This document shows, one piece after another, positions 1-10,482 of a DNA stretch of 43,445 nucleotides. The stretch is from positions 1-43,445 of the forward strand of contig LKUE01000391.1 of NCBI GenBank assembly GCA_001412365.1. Reading direction: 5' to 3'. Both the position numbers and the translations under genes were made by a program. The notes below the pieces were generated by a model. That model had not been told where the DNA came from, did no database searches, and worked only from the letters and a program-made list of their open reading frames with translations. Source of the stretch: Desulfuromonas sp. SDB (GTDB lineage: Bacteria > SDB-A). Each line of letters begins with the position of its first letter. Position 1 is the stretch's first letter.

Positions 1-127
1 ATATGTATAGAAAAAAATTTCATATTTCTTGCATCTATGTTATTTTATAAATAAAATCAAATAAGTAATTTACATTGTTGTAATAAAGCAGTATAGATAT
101 TTTCATCAATCGGATAATGAGGTTAAG

Positions 128-1456
128 ATGAGTAAGCAAGAACAAACAATAATTGAAGATTTTTTTTCTAAAACTACTCAGTTACCCTGTGAAATTTTTT
201 TAACTTCCAGTAAGGTCGCTTCTACCAGATTTTCCAATAACGCCATCACTCAGAATGTTGAAGAATTTACCCAGGGGCTATCTTTAAGAATTTTAGATGG
301 TGTCAAAACCACCAGGGTTAGTTCCAATCAGTTTTCCCGTGATCAATTAGATGATTTATATTATCGGGCGGTAAAATTAAATGAATTTTCTCATCCTGAT
401 GAGGAATTACTTCCCCTATATGAACATAATCAAAAAAACATAGAAACAAATCACCCTGACTCCGGGGAAAGTTCCCCTGGTCACCGGGCTGAACTGGTCA
501 GTATAGTTGTGGACAAAGCAAAATCTGCCCGGTTAAATGCCGCCGGTATCATCTCCACTACTGAAAGTAAATTAACTATTGCCAATAACCGTGGATTGTT
601 CAAACAATCCCGGGAGAGGCAAAGCAATAGTTCAATTTCCATGATGAGTGATGAAGGATCGGGTTGGTCCGGAATTTGTAAGGTAAACTTAGAGGCAGGG
701 GATATTGAAAAATGTGCAAATAAATCAATTTCCCTGGCTTTAAAAAATACCCGCCAATCCAGTATTGAGCCAGGGGAATACACGGTAATACTGGAACCAG
801 CGGCAGTAGCGGATTTAATAAGATTTTTAAGTTACACTGGATTCAATGGTTTAGCTTTTGTGGAGGACCGCTCTTTTATGAGTGGAAAGCTGGATGAAAA
901 AATAATGGATGAAAAAATAACTATTTTCGATGACATCCACCACCTGTCTTTGCCCCTTAGAACCTTTGATTTCGAGGGAGTTGACACCTCTTCGGTAACT
1001 TTAATAGACCAGGGGATTGCCAAAGCAGTAGTCCACGATAGATCAACTGCATTTAAGACTGGCGGAAAAACCACCGGACATTCCTTGCCCCAGCCCAACA
1101 ATTTCGGTCCCATACCCAGAGCGGTTATAATTAAAGGAGGTTCCGGAGATTTGCAGAGTTTGATTAAAGCAACAGCCAAAGGAATTTTAGTTACCAGATT
1201 TCATTATACCAATTTATTGGATCCATTGAAAGTTACCGCCACCGGGATGACCAGAGATGGTTTGTTTTTAGTGGAACAGGGACAGATTACCACCGCCTTG
1301 AAAAATATGAGATTTACTGAAAGTATCCTAAAAGCTTTTAACCGAATTTCCGCAATTGGAAATGATCATGAACTTTTTTGGGGATTTTCCGGCTATAACT
1401 ATGTTCCTTCCATGAAAATCGCCAATTTTCATTTTTCCAGCCGGACTGAATTTTAA
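128..1456 (+). CDS. pmbA: TldE/PmbA-type subunit of TldD/TldE metalloprotease family
   Basis: 442-aa ORF followed directly by a TldD homologue; PmbA/TldE-like architecture without the HExxxH motif. Confidence 0.8.
   Translation: MSKQEQTIIEDFFSKTTQLPCEIFLTSSKVASTRFSNNAITQNVEEFTQGLSLRILDGVKTTRVSSNQFSRDQLDDLYYRAVKLNEFSHPDEELLPLYEHNQKNIETNHPDSGESSPGHRAELVSIVVDKAKSARLNAAGIISTTESKLTIANNRGLFKQSRERQSNSSISMMSDEGSGWSGICKVNLEAGDIEKCANKSISLALKNTRQSSIEPGEYTVILEPAAVADLIRFLSYTGFNGLAFVEDRSFMSGKLDEKIMDEKITIFDDIHHLSLPLRTFDFEGVDTSSVTLIDQGIAKAVVHDRSTAFKTGGKTTGHSLPQPNNFGPIPRAVIIKGGSGDLQSLIKATAKGILVTRFHYTNLLDPLKVTATGMTRDGLFLVEQGQITTALKNMRFTESILKAFNRISAIGNDHELFWGFSGYNYVPSMKIANFHFSSRTEF
891..920 (+). repeat. Perfect 15-bp tandem duplication (TGGATGAAAAAATAA x2) inside the tldE ORF
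   Basis: Read directly; in frame, encodes DEKIMDEKI. Confidence 0.95.
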
Positions 1457-1465
1457 GGGGTATAA

Positions 1466-2941
1466 ATGAAAGAATTAACTGACATCGCTTTAAATACTGC
1501 TCAGATGAACGGCGCTCAATATGCAGACATCAGAATAATAATTGACCATCGTGAGAACATTACAGTTAGAAATAACCGCACCGTAGGATTAAATAAAATC
1601 GAAACCAGGGGATTTGGAGTTAGAGTAATCTGTGAGGGGTCTTGGGGATTTGCTTCATCCAGTGTGCTGAATCAGGAAAGCATAGTAGAAGTCACTAAAA
1701 GAGCGGTGGAAATTGCTAAAGCTTCTGCCTCGGTTAAACTTCAGGATGTAGAATTAGCCCCTCAGACGTCCCAGGTAGATTTTTGGCAGACTCCGGTTAT
1801 TATTGATCCTTTTCAAGTAGCCCTATCTGAGAAATTAGATCATTGTTATGAGGTCAACGGCATTCTATCCGCCCATCCCCAGATAAAGGTAGCCACCAGC
1901 AGCATGGATTTTTGGATGGAACATCAATGGTTTGCCTCTACAGAGGGGAGCTTCATTGAACAAAGACTTATTAAATCAGGAGGAGGCTGCTCAGCAAGAG
2001 CAGTTGGCAATCATGATGTTCAAATACGTTCTTACCCTTTAAATTTCCGGGGGCAGTTTTTATCTGCCGGCTACGAGATGATTCCTGCTTTAAAATTTGT
2101 GGAAAATGCAGAAAGAGTTAGGGATGAGGCGGTAGCTTTGCTTTCTGCGGATGAATGTCCATCCGGGAAAAAAGATTTAATTTTATCCGGATCCCAGTTA
2201 TACCTGCAAATACATGAATCAGTGGGGCATCCCAGTGAATTGGACAGAGTGCTGGGGTTTGAAGCAAACTATGCAGGAAGGTCATTTGCCACTGTGGATA
2301 AGCTTGATAATTTCAAATATGGCTCTGAACTGGTTAATTTAGTTGCAGACAACACCCTCCCCCAGGGACTTTCCACTGCCGGTTACGATGATGATGGAGT
2401 ACCCGCTCAAAGATGGTATATTGTTAAACAGGGAATATTATCCGGATATATGACCAATAGGGAAGTAGCTCCTTTGATCGGTCAAACCAGCAGCAGAGGA
2501 AGCAACCGGGCGGATGGATTTAATAATATTCCCATCGTCCGGATATCCAATCTAAGCTTATTACCGGGCAAAGGTAGTTTAAAGGACATTATTGCCGATA
2601 CCGAAGATGGCATATTGATGGATATGAATAAAAGCTGGTCTATTGACCAGATGAGACTAAATTTTCAGTTTGGAGTTGAATTAGCCTGGGAGATAAAAAA
2701 AGGGAAGAAAACCAGATTGTTGAAAAATGCCAATTACCAGGGAACTACCCCGGAATTCTGGGGTAATTGCGACTGGATTGCCGGACCGGAAGAATGGGTG
2801 CTGTGGGGAGTTAACAACTGCGGCAAAGGACAGCCCGGGCAGAGGGCGGAAATGTCCCATGGCTGTTCACCCGCCAGGTTTAAAAAGGTGACGGTGGGAG
2901 TGGGGAATGATTTTCTTATGTCTTCAACCGGAGTAGTATAG
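1466..2941 (+). CDS. tldD: TldD-type metalloprotease
   Basis: HESVGH (HExxxH) and YDDDGVPAQ motifs; adjacent to TldE partner. Confidence 0.88.
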   Translation: MKELTDIALNTAQMNGAQYADIRIIIDHRENITVRNNRTVGLNKIETRGFGVRVICEGSWGFASSSVLNQESIVEVTKRAVEIAKASASVKLQDVELAPQTSQVDFWQTPVIIDPFQVALSEKLDHCYEVNGILSAHPQIKVATSSMDFWMEHQWFASTEGSFIEQRLIKSGGGCSARAVGNHDVQIRSYPLNFRGQFLSAGYEMIPALKFVENAERVRDEAVALLSADECPSGKKDLILSGSQLYLQIHESVGHPSELDRVLGFEANYAGRSFATVDKLDNFKYGSELVNLVADNTLPQGLSTAGYDDDGVPAQRWYIVKQGILSGYMTNREVAPLIGQTSSRGSNRADGFNNIPIVRISNLSLLPGKGSLKDIIADTEDGILMDMNKSWSIDQMRLNFQFGVELAWEIKKGKKTRLLKNANYQGTTPEFWGNCDWIAGPEEWVLWGVNNCGKGQPGQRAEMSHGCSPARFKKVTVGVGNDFLMSSTGVV

Positions 2942-2983
2942 GTTTATAAATAAATGAAAATATTAAAGTTAAAGGAGGGATAG

Positions 2984-4180
2984 ATGATCCAAATGCACTT
3001 TAATTTCAAGGACATATTTAGAGCAGGAAGATTAGGATTCAGTTTTAAGAAAATTTCTGCATCTCTGATCGGGTTGGTGATAATTACCTTGATCTACAAT
3101 ATATTTACCTACCTGGCATTGATAGTATCGGGAATTTCCTTCACTGAAATATGGCAGTTCATGAGGTTATTGCCAATTCCCCTGGGGATATCTCTGCCCT
3201 GGTATTCATGGCTTATCTGGGCAGGAGGAGTGGTTCTGTCCCTGTTAACTTTAGCGGTTACAGTAGGGGCAATTAGTAAAATTACTTTTGAACAGCTCCG
3301 GGGGGATGAGTTTTATGAAGTGAGCAAAGCGTACAAAGATGCTTTGAAATTATGGAAAAGTGCCTTCCTGTCCCCGGTATTTTTAGCTATTTTTATAATT
3401 TTTCTTTTATTGGTGGGAGTGGTATTCGGACAGATAGGCAAGATTCCGGTGGCGGGTCCCTGGATTGTGGGACTATTCTCCATTTTCCTTATCTTAGGCG
3501 CGTTCTTTATTGTATATCTCTGCTTGATTTTTGTTGTTTCTGTATTTATGTCTCCTACCATTGCCTTAACTACCAAAGGGGACAGTTTCGACACCTTGTT
3601 TGAAGTGTTCAGTGTAGCCAATGATCAGCCCTGGCGCTGGGTAATTTGGCAGATTTTAGTGGGTATTATTGCCCTGGTGGGAACCGCATTGTACAGCTTT
3701 GCTTTGAAATATACTTTCATGCTGATTAAATGGGCAATGCAAATACCCCAAGGGCAGGAATGGTGGAGTAAAATGTGGATGCTAGCCAGAGGAACTTTGC
3801 CTGCAGTTCCTCCCCAGCTTGATCCCTGGGTGAGTAGAATTTTCCCCGGAGCAGGATGGATACAGCCGATGGGAGGAGAAATAAGTCTAGGTCCCTTGGT
3901 CGGTGGCATATTATTAGCCATTGCCTTATATCTAGTGGTTTTGTCAATATTGGCACTGAAATTATCCATCTTCTCCGCCGGTCAAACTTTGATTTATGTG
4001 GTGTTGGTTAAAATTAAAGATGACCGCAATCTTCTGGAAACCAAGAAAAAGTGGTCTCTTGATGATGAAGACCTGGAAGATGAGGAATTTGAGGAAGAAA
4101 CCGAAGATGAACAGACTGAAGACGATGAAGACTCTTCCGGTGAACAAGACACTGAGGAAAAACCGGAGACAGAAGAATAA
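2984..4180 (+). CDS. Polytopic membrane protein with long acidic C-terminal tail
   Basis: Several hydrophobic segments; C-terminus DDEDLEDEEFEEETEDEQTEDDEDSSGEQDTEEKPETEE; SD aaaggaggg upstream. Confidence 0.75.
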   Translation: MIQMHFNFKDIFRAGRLGFSFKKISASLIGLVIITLIYNIFTYLALIVSGISFTEIWQFMRLLPIPLGISLPWYSWLIWAGGVVLSLLTLAVTVGAISKITFEQLRGDEFYEVSKAYKDALKLWKSAFLSPVFLAIFIIFLLLVGVVFGQIGKIPVAGPWIVGLFSIFLILGAFFIVYLCLIFVVSVFMSPTIALTTKGDSFDTLFEVFSVANDQPWRWVIWQILVGIIALVGTALYSFALKYTFMLIKWAMQIPQGQEWWSKMWMLARGTLPAVPPQLDPWVSRIFPGAGWIQPMGGEISLGPLVGGILLAIALYLVVLSILALKLSIFSAGQTLIYVVLVKIKDDRNLLETKKKWSLDDEDLEDEEFEEETEDEQTEDDEDSSGEQDTEEKPETEE

Positions 4181-4198
4181 CTTTAATTCATATTTTAT

Positions 4199-5293
4199 AT
4201 GTCCTTTCTAAAACTAACCGAAGTTAGTAAAACCTTCGGCAGCACCAGAGCTTTGGAGCCACTGAGCCTGGAGGTTGCCGAAGGTGAATTTGTAGTGCTG
4301 GTTGGACCCTCCGGATGTGGAAAATCAACCCTGCTCAGGATAATTGCAGGATTGGAAAAAGCTACTACCGGAAAAATTTTTTTAGATCAGCGGTGTATAA
4401 ATGAATTGGAGCCAGGGCAAAGAGATATTGCCATGGTTTTTCAAAATTATGCCCTATACCCCCACATGAAGGTTAAGGATAATTTATCTTTTGCTTTAAA
4501 ACTAAGGCATTATTCCAGGCAGGAGATTAGCCATCGAACTCAAGAAGCTTCTGAATTGCTGGGAATTGCTGAAATGATGAACAGGTATCCTCGGGAACTG
4601 TCCGGAGGGGAACGTCAAAGAGTGGCAGTGGGGAGAGCTATTGTCAGACATCCAAAAATATTTTTGTTCGATGAACCTCTATCCAATTTAGACGCCAAAT
4701 TAAGAGTTCAGATGAGATCGGAAATATCCAGGCTGCATAAGAAACTTGAAGTTACCATGATATATGTTACCCATGATCAAACCGAAGCGATGACCATGGG
4801 AGACCGGATTGTAGTTTTAAAAGCGGATAAACAAAAACAGCAGGGGGGAACCATACAGCAGATAGGCACTCCTATGGAATTATATCATACCCCTGAAAAT
4901 AAATTTGTAGCTGAATTTATCGGGTCACCCGCTATGAATATTATCGACAAGGTAAAATTAAATGACCAGGGAAAAGTGGAGACTGATGCAATCCCCAATT
5001 TAATTTATAATACAGTAAATTCAAAAGGGACCTCCACGGTGGATATTGGATTTCGTCCGGAGAAGGTTGATTTGATTAGATCAGCAGGATCATCAAAAGG
5101 GGTGGAAATGGATATTGAATTGGTGGAGAGAATGGGTTCGGAAACTATTCTCCACCTGTCCACAGGTCCAGTAAATATAACTGCAGTAGTATATGAGACT
5201 TTGGATTTCAAGGTAGGTGAGAAAATTCGGATTGGGGTTGATGCAAAAAATCTGTTTTTATTCGATCCAGCCAGCGGAAAGGTCTTGTATTGA
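4199..5293 (+). CDS. ABC transporter ATP-binding protein, MalK/UgpC/MsmX type
   Basis: Walker A GPSGCGKST, signature LSGGERQRVAVGRA, Walker B IFLFDEPLSNLDAKLR, C-terminal regulatory extension. Confidence 0.9.
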   Translation: MSFLKLTEVSKTFGSTRALEPLSLEVAEGEFVVLVGPSGCGKSTLLRIIAGLEKATTGKIFLDQRCINELEPGQRDIAMVFQNYALYPHMKVKDNLSFALKLRHYSRQEISHRTQEASELLGIAEMMNRYPRELSGGERQRVAVGRAIVRHPKIFLFDEPLSNLDAKLRVQMRSEISRLHKKLEVTMIYVTHDQTEAMTMGDRIVVLKADKQKQQGGTIQQIGTPMELYHTPENKFVAEFIGSPAMNIIDKVKLNDQGKVETDAIPNLIYNTVNSKGTSTVDIGFRPEKVDLIRSAGSSKGVEMDIELVERMGSETILHLSTGPVNITAVVYETLDFKVGEKIRIGVDAKNLFLFDPASGKVLY

Positions 5294-5556
5294 TAAAGCA
5301 AAATTTGGAAGTGGTTAATACTTTAGGTATACACGCCAGACCAGCTGCTTTAATCGTAAAAACTGCAAACAACTACAATTGTTCAGTGTTTCTGGAAAAA
5401 GATGGAATTAAAGTGGATGCTAAAAGTGTTTTAGGAGTTATGATGCTTGCCGCTCCTAAAGGATCCTCAATTACTGCAGAAATAAGTGGTGATGATGAGC
5501 AGCAGTGTTTAGAAGCGCTGGAGGAGATTTTTGCCCAGGGCTTTAATGAAGACTGA
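5290..5556 (+). CDS. ptsH: HPr phosphocarrier protein (TTG start overlapping previous stop)
   Basis: GIHARPAA (His15 site) and KSVLGVMMLA (Ser46 region); followed by EI. Confidence 0.9.
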   Translation: MIKQNLEVVNTLGIHARPAALIVKTANNYNCSVFLEKDGIKVDAKSVLGVMMLAAPKGSSITAEISGDDEQQCLEALEEIFAQGFNED

Positions 5557-5570
5557 AGGTTAAAAAAAAG

Positions 5571-7322
5571 ATGAGTACTGAACAAAAAAGCGAAATAGTT
5601 AAAATAGGTATTTCCATAAGTCCGGGAGTGGCAATCTGTCCTGCTTTTGTGTACCGGGTGCTGAAATATCAGGATAAAAGACAGGATACCCAGATTTCCG
5701 ATCAGGAAGTGACCAAACAGATCAAGAAATTGTCTTTTGCTATAAGTCACGCCAAAGCTACTATAAATATGCAGAGAAACCGGATGATTGGGAAGACCAA
5801 GAAATATCATCTGGGTATATTTGAATTTCAAACCTATCTGTTAGAGGATAGTTCTTTTATTGAAAAAATTAAAACTGCCATCAGTGAACAGAAAATTACT
5901 GCATATCAGGCAGTGATTGAAGTTACCAATGACTTAGCTCAAAAAATGAAACAAACTTTTGAAGATATAAAGGATGTGGGGAATTTAATATGTTCATTTC
6001 TCAGCGATGAGGAAACTTATCTGACTTCCATTCCTGAGAACAAACCGTTTATCTTTGTTTCCGATATCTTAACTCCATCCATAGTATCATTTTTAATAAA
6101 CAGCGAGGTGCAGGGGGTAATTACGGAGTTAGGGGGAAAAACATCCCATGCGGTAATATTATCTGAAAGTCTGAGGGTGCCGGTTGTTGTCAATACTCCC
6201 GGTATTACCGTAGAGGTTCAAAATGAGGATATTATCGGCATGGATGGTGACTGCGGTAAAATTGTGGTTAATCCTACTCCCCGCAGACTTAAAGCATTTG
6301 AACGGCTTCAGAAATGGCATAATCGCTACACCCGGAGGATTCAACGAGATGCCCATAAACAAGCACGTACTGATGATAAATACAAGATAAAAATTTGGGC
6401 TAATATTGAGTTGGTTTCTGAACTCGATTATGTCATTGACTCCGGGGCAGAAGGTATAGGTTTGTACCGCACCGAGTTTTTATTTTTGGAAAATCCCCAT
6501 AAAAGTCCGGATATCAACGAACAGTATGAAATTTACCGGGAGGTGGTCACCAAGATGGATGGGCGACCGGTTACTTTTAGAATATTAGATATTGGGGCGG
6601 ATAAAATTCCTTATTTTATAAATGGAAAAAAAGTTGATTGGGCAGAAGAGCCTAATCCTGCTTTAGGTTACCGGGGAGTTAGATTACTGAGGGGACACCG
6701 GGATGAAATCATTCTCCCTCAACTAAAGGCAATATTAAAAGCTTCAGCTTATGGCCCGGTAAAAATTATGCTGCCCATGGTTTCTCTGGTGGAAGAAGCA
6801 ATGGATTTTAAATTACTGGTGGAAGAGGCAGTTAAAAGTCTGGGTAAAGAAGCTCCCCGCCGAAAGCCGCCCTTGGGAATTATGCTGGAAACTCCTTCCT
6901 CGGTGTTATTAATTGATAAATTTGCCAAATATATGGATTTCTTCTCCATTGGCACTAATGATTTAACCCAATATGTACTGGCAGTTGATCGTAATAATGC
7001 TCAAGTTGCCTATATGTGGGATCATTATCATCCTGCAGTATTGAAGCTGGTGTCTGATTCCATTGTCTATGCCCGGGAAAACAAAAAATTAATCAGCATC
7101 TGTGGAGAAGCAGCCGGCGATCCTTATCTGGCTGCCCTGTTCATTGGACTGGGAGCTAATATCCTGAGTATATCACCGGCTAAAGTAGCAGAATTAAAAC
7201 ACTACATCCGGCAATGGAATCAACAGCAGTTAAAAGAAATTGCTGCTGAAGTTATCAATTACCAGTCAGCTCAGGAGGTTAGGACATTCTTAAAAAGGAA
7301 GGTAAAAGTTGGGATATTGTAA
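5571..7322 (+). CDS. ptsI: PTS enzyme I (phosphoenolpyruvate-protein phosphotransferase)
   Basis: GGKTSHAVILSESL phospho-His motif, GAEGIGLYRTEFLF, SIGTNDLTQYVLAVDR, SICGEAAGD. Confidence 0.95.
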   Translation: MSTEQKSEIVKIGISISPGVAICPAFVYRVLKYQDKRQDTQISDQEVTKQIKKLSFAISHAKATINMQRNRMIGKTKKYHLGIFEFQTYLLEDSSFIEKIKTAISEQKITAYQAVIEVTNDLAQKMKQTFEDIKDVGNLICSFLSDEETYLTSIPENKPFIFVSDILTPSIVSFLINSEVQGVITELGGKTSHAVILSESLRVPVVVNTPGITVEVQNEDIIGMDGDCGKIVVNPTPRRLKAFERLQKWHNRYTRRIQRDAHKQARTDDKYKIKIWANIELVSELDYVIDSGAEGIGLYRTEFLFLENPHKSPDINEQYEIYREVVTKMDGRPVTFRILDIGADKIPYFINGKKVDWAEEPNPALGYRGVRLLRGHRDEIILPQLKAILKASAYGPVKIMLPMVSLVEEAMDFKLLVEEAVKSLGKEAPRRKPPLGIMLETPSSVLLIDKFAKYMDFFSIGTNDLTQYVLAVDRNNAQVAYMWDHYHPAVLKLVSDSIVYARENKKLISICGEAAGDPYLAALFIGLGANILSISPAKVAELKHYIRQWNQQQLKEIAAEVINYQSAQEVRTFLKRKVKVGIL

Positions 7323-8307
7323 ACCTAATCAAATGGAGAAATGGATTGATCAATGGGGAAATGATTTAATTGGAGGATATCGAAAGTCAACTGAACTGAA
7401 TATTGCTCCCTGCAATCTAATGTTGTGCTGGGGTATGGGGGGCAGCGGAATAGGAGGCAGGATAATTGCGGACATAACCAACCATCAAGGAAAGAAGCCG
7501 GTAATTGCCTCCGGTGGATACAGATTGCCTTGCTGGGTAAACCGGAATGTATTGTTTGTATCAGTAAGTTATTCGGGGAACACTGAAGAAACTATTAATG
7601 CTTTTGAACAGGCTATTAAAACAGGAGCTAAGGTAGTGGTTTTAACTTCAGGAGGACAGTTAAAAAAATTTGCAGATCAGTATCAGCTGGAACAACTTCA
7701 GCTTCAGGGGGGGAGAGCTCCCCGGGCTAATATTGGTGAAATATTAGGTGCTCTGATGGGAATTGCGGAAAAAGCGCATATCATTGATATTGATTATACC
7801 TATATCCAGAAATTAACTGAGGAAATTAACACCTCTCTTGATCAGCAGTTCAAGTCCCTGGATCAAATTACTCCTTTAACTGAACATAAAAATATATATA
7901 TAGTAGTTCCGGAAAAATTCAGCGGGGTGGGTTTGAGATGGGTAACTCAACTAAATGAAAACGCTAAAATTCCCGCCCAAACTTTAATTCTTCCTGAAAT
8001 GAATCATAATTTCATTGTGGGGAGGATTACTCAGCCCAGTTTGTTTATCCTGGTCAGCGCGGAGCAATTTGAAACCAGAAGAGAGCTTAAACGGAAGTCA
8101 GTTACCCGCAAAGTATTGCTGCAGGAAAGCAAAAATATCCAGGTGGAGGAGTTAAAGATAAGCGGTTCTGATTTTATATCCACCTATATCCATATGCTGG
8201 TGTGGGGTGATATTTTTAGCATAAAAATGGCTGAAAAATTAGATGAAGACCCCCTGCCTATAGAGATGATTGATAAACTGAAGATGATGATGAAAGGTGA
8301 AGGATAA
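7309..8307 (+). CDS. Bifunctional phosphoglucose/phosphomannose isomerase (SIS domain)
   Basis: GMGGSGIGGR, SVSYSGNTEETI, C-terminal NHNFIVG and WGDIFSIKMAEKLDEDPLPIEMIDKLK. Confidence 0.85.
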   Translation: MGYCKPNQMEKWIDQWGNDLIGGYRKSTELNIAPCNLMLCWGMGGSGIGGRIIADITNHQGKKPVIASGGYRLPCWVNRNVLFVSVSYSGNTEETINAFEQAIKTGAKVVVLTSGGQLKKFADQYQLEQLQLQGGRAPRANIGEILGALMGIAEKAHIIDIDYTYIQKLTEEINTSLDQQFKSLDQITPLTEHKNIYIVVPEKFSGVGLRWVTQLNENAKIPAQTLILPEMNHNFIVGRITQPSLFILVSAEQFETRRELKRKSVTRKVLLQESKNIQVEELKISGSDFISTYIHMLVWGDIFSIKMAEKLDEDPLPIEMIDKLKMMMKGEG

Positions 8308-8367
8308 ACTATGTTTAGCTTTCCCCGGTTAAATTAACTATAATTTATAAATTTAAGAGGAGTATTT

Positions 8368-9342
8368 TTGAGAGTAGTAATACCTGCTGCAGGAATAGGA
8401 AAAAGACTTAGACCCCATACCCATACCGTCCCCAAAGTATTGCTGCGATTGGCGGGAAAACCAATGCTGGGTCATATTATGGATTTATTAGATGGTTTTG
8501 ATATATCTGAAATAGTTTTTGTCATCGGCTATAAAAGCGAATTGGTAAAACAGTATTTACAGCAAAATTATTCTCAGTATAATCTGAAGTTCATCTATCA
8601 GCAGAAGAGATTAGGTTTAGGTCATGCTATTTACTCTACGGGGGTATCCGATGAGGATACCCTTATAATTCTGGGAGATACAATATTTAGAGCTGATTTA
8701 AGCAGGGTAATCGAGTCAGGAAAAAACTCTATAGGTGTAGCGGAAGTGGAAGATCCCCGCAGATTTGGAGTAGTGCAGCTGGATAAGGACGGCAAAGTAT
8801 CCAGGTTAGTTGAAAAACCAGCCCATCCTCCTACTAATTTGGCAGTGGTGGGAGTCTATTACCTAAAGGACTATGACCTGCTGGGCAGGGCTTTAAATCA
8901 AATAATATCTGAAAATATCAAGAGTTCCGGGGAATATCAATTAACTGATGCTCTGCAATTAATGGTAGATGAAGGAATTGAATTTTCAACATTTCCCATC
9001 GTCAAGTGGCTGGATTGCGGAAAACCGGAAACTATGTTGGAAACTCAGAAGGTGTTATTAAACGAAAATTCCCAGGAAGTTAACATCCCCGGTTCCATAA
9101 TCATTCCCCCAGTGTATGTCTCACCCAATACCCAGGTGGAAAATTCAGTGCTGGGTCCCTACGTGGATATTGCCTCGGGATGCCGGATAAAAAATTGTGT
9201 TTTATCCAATGCTATAATTGGTGAGGATGCGGTGGTGGAAAATGCAGTGTTACAAAAATCTATTGTGGGCAATGAAGTAGTTTACTGTTTACGCCCGGTT
9301 GAAATCAACTTGGGCGACGGATCTCAGATTATCAGCAGTTAG
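8368..9342 (+). CDS. Sugar nucleotidyltransferase (glucose-1-phosphate thymidylyl/uridylyltransferase-like) with left-handed beta-helix tail; TTG start
   Basis: IPAAGIGKRLRPHTHTVPKVLLRLAGKPMLGH; hexapeptide-like C-terminal region; SD aagaggag upstream. Confidence 0.85.
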   Translation: MRVVIPAAGIGKRLRPHTHTVPKVLLRLAGKPMLGHIMDLLDGFDISEIVFVIGYKSELVKQYLQQNYSQYNLKFIYQQKRLGLGHAIYSTGVSDEDTLIILGDTIFRADLSRVIESGKNSIGVAEVEDPRRFGVVQLDKDGKVSRLVEKPAHPPTNLAVVGVYYLKDYDLLGRALNQIISENIKSSGEYQLTDALQLMVDEGIEFSTFPIVKWLDCGKPETMLETQKVLLNENSQEVNIPGSIIIPPVYVSPNTQVENSVLGPYVDIASGCRIKNCVLSNAIIGEDAVVENAVLQKSIVGNEVVYCLRPVEINLGDGSQIISS

Positions 9343-9351
9343 GGAGGAAAA

Positions 9352-10482
9352 GTGAAGAAAATTTTATTTACCTCTGAATCTGTCTCCGAAGGACATCCCG
9401 ATAAAATTTGTGATCAAATTTCAGACGGGATTTTAGATTCAGCTTTAGATCAAGACAAGGAAAGCAGAGTAGCCTGTGAAGTATTTACCACTAATGGCTT
9501 GGTTCTGGTGGGAGGTGAAATAACCACCAATGGATTTATTGATATTCAGAATATTTCCCGGGAAATCATCAAAGATATCGGTTACACCAATCCCCAATAC
9601 GGTTTTGACTATGAATCCTGTGCGGTTTTAGTTTCTATTCACTCCCAGTGTCCTGATATTGCCATGGGAGTAGATACAGGAGGAGCGGGGGACCAGGGTA
9701 TGATGTTTGGCTTTGCCTGCAGGGAAACTCCTCAGTTAATGCCCCTGCCCATAATGTTAGCCCACCGAATTGTCAAAACTCTGGCTCAGTATAGAAAATC
9801 CAGGGAAATCTGTTCGTTGAGACCGGATAGCAAATCCCAAGTCACCGTTGAATACCAGCAGGGTAAACCGGTTCGAATTGATGCAGTGGTAGTTAGCACT
9901 CAGCATGACCCGGATATGAGTGAAGATAGAGTAAAAGAAATTATTATAGATGCGGTTATCCCAAAATGCATTGATGATGAGATGGTTGATGATAACACCA
10001 AGTATTATATAAATCCAACCGGGAGATTTGTAATGGGAGGACCAGCTGCGGATACCGGATTAACCGGAAGGAAAATCATGGTGGATACCTACGGTGGTTA
10101 TTCCAGGCATGGGGGAGGAGCATTTTCAGGCAAGGATCCTTCCAAGGTGGACCGCAGCGCAGCCTACATGGCTCGTTATTTGGCAAAAAACATTGTGGCT
10201 GCGGAGTTGGCGGAGAAATGTGAAATTCAACTGGCTTATGCCATAGGAGTAAAAGAACCGGTTTCGGTCATGGTGGATACTTTTAATACCGGAAGTATTG
10301 CTGATGTGGAGATTTCCAAATTAATCAGAGAAAAAGTGGACTTGACCCCGGGAGGCATTATCCAGCGGTTCCAGTTGAAAAGACCGATCTACAAAGCTAC
10401 CTCGGTATACGGGCATTTCGGCAGAGAAGAACCTAATTTTCCCTGGGAATTAACTGATCTGGTTAATGAATTTCAGGCTTAA
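9352..10482 (+). CDS. metK: S-adenosylmethionine synthetase
   Basis: [50 protein letters not shown]. Confidence 0.97.
   Translation: MKKILFTSESVSEGHPDKICDQISDGILDSALDQDKESRVACEVFTTNGLVLVGGEITTNGFIDIQNISREIIKDIGYTNPQYGFDYESCAVLVSIHSQCPDIAMGVDTGGAGDQGMMFGFACRETPQLMPLPIMLAHRIVKTLAQYRKSREICSLRPDSKSQVTVEYQQGKPVRIDAVVVSTQHDPDMSEDRVKEIIIDAVIPKCIDDEMVDDNTKYYINPTGRFVMGGPAADTGLTGRKIMVDTYGGYSRHGGGAFSGKDPSKVDRSAAYMARYLAKNIVAAELAEKCEIQLAYAIGVKEPVSVMVDTFNTGSIADVEISKLIREKVDLTPGGIIQRFQLKRPIYKATSVYGHFGREEPNFPWELTDLVNEFQA

Noticed and set aside
3313-3621. Antisense and alternate-frame ORFs (also 832-1179, 3625-3969, 5373-5831, 19885-20208, 30331-30645, 35108-35548, 41153-41581 and others)
   Set aside because: All sit inside genes with clear family motifs on the other frame; low-complexity or shadow translations with no domains.
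7689-7735. GGGGAG-AG-CTCCCC hairpin in the SIS isomerase gene
   Set aside because: Within coding sequence encoding GGRAPRAN; 2-nt loop and no T-tract.
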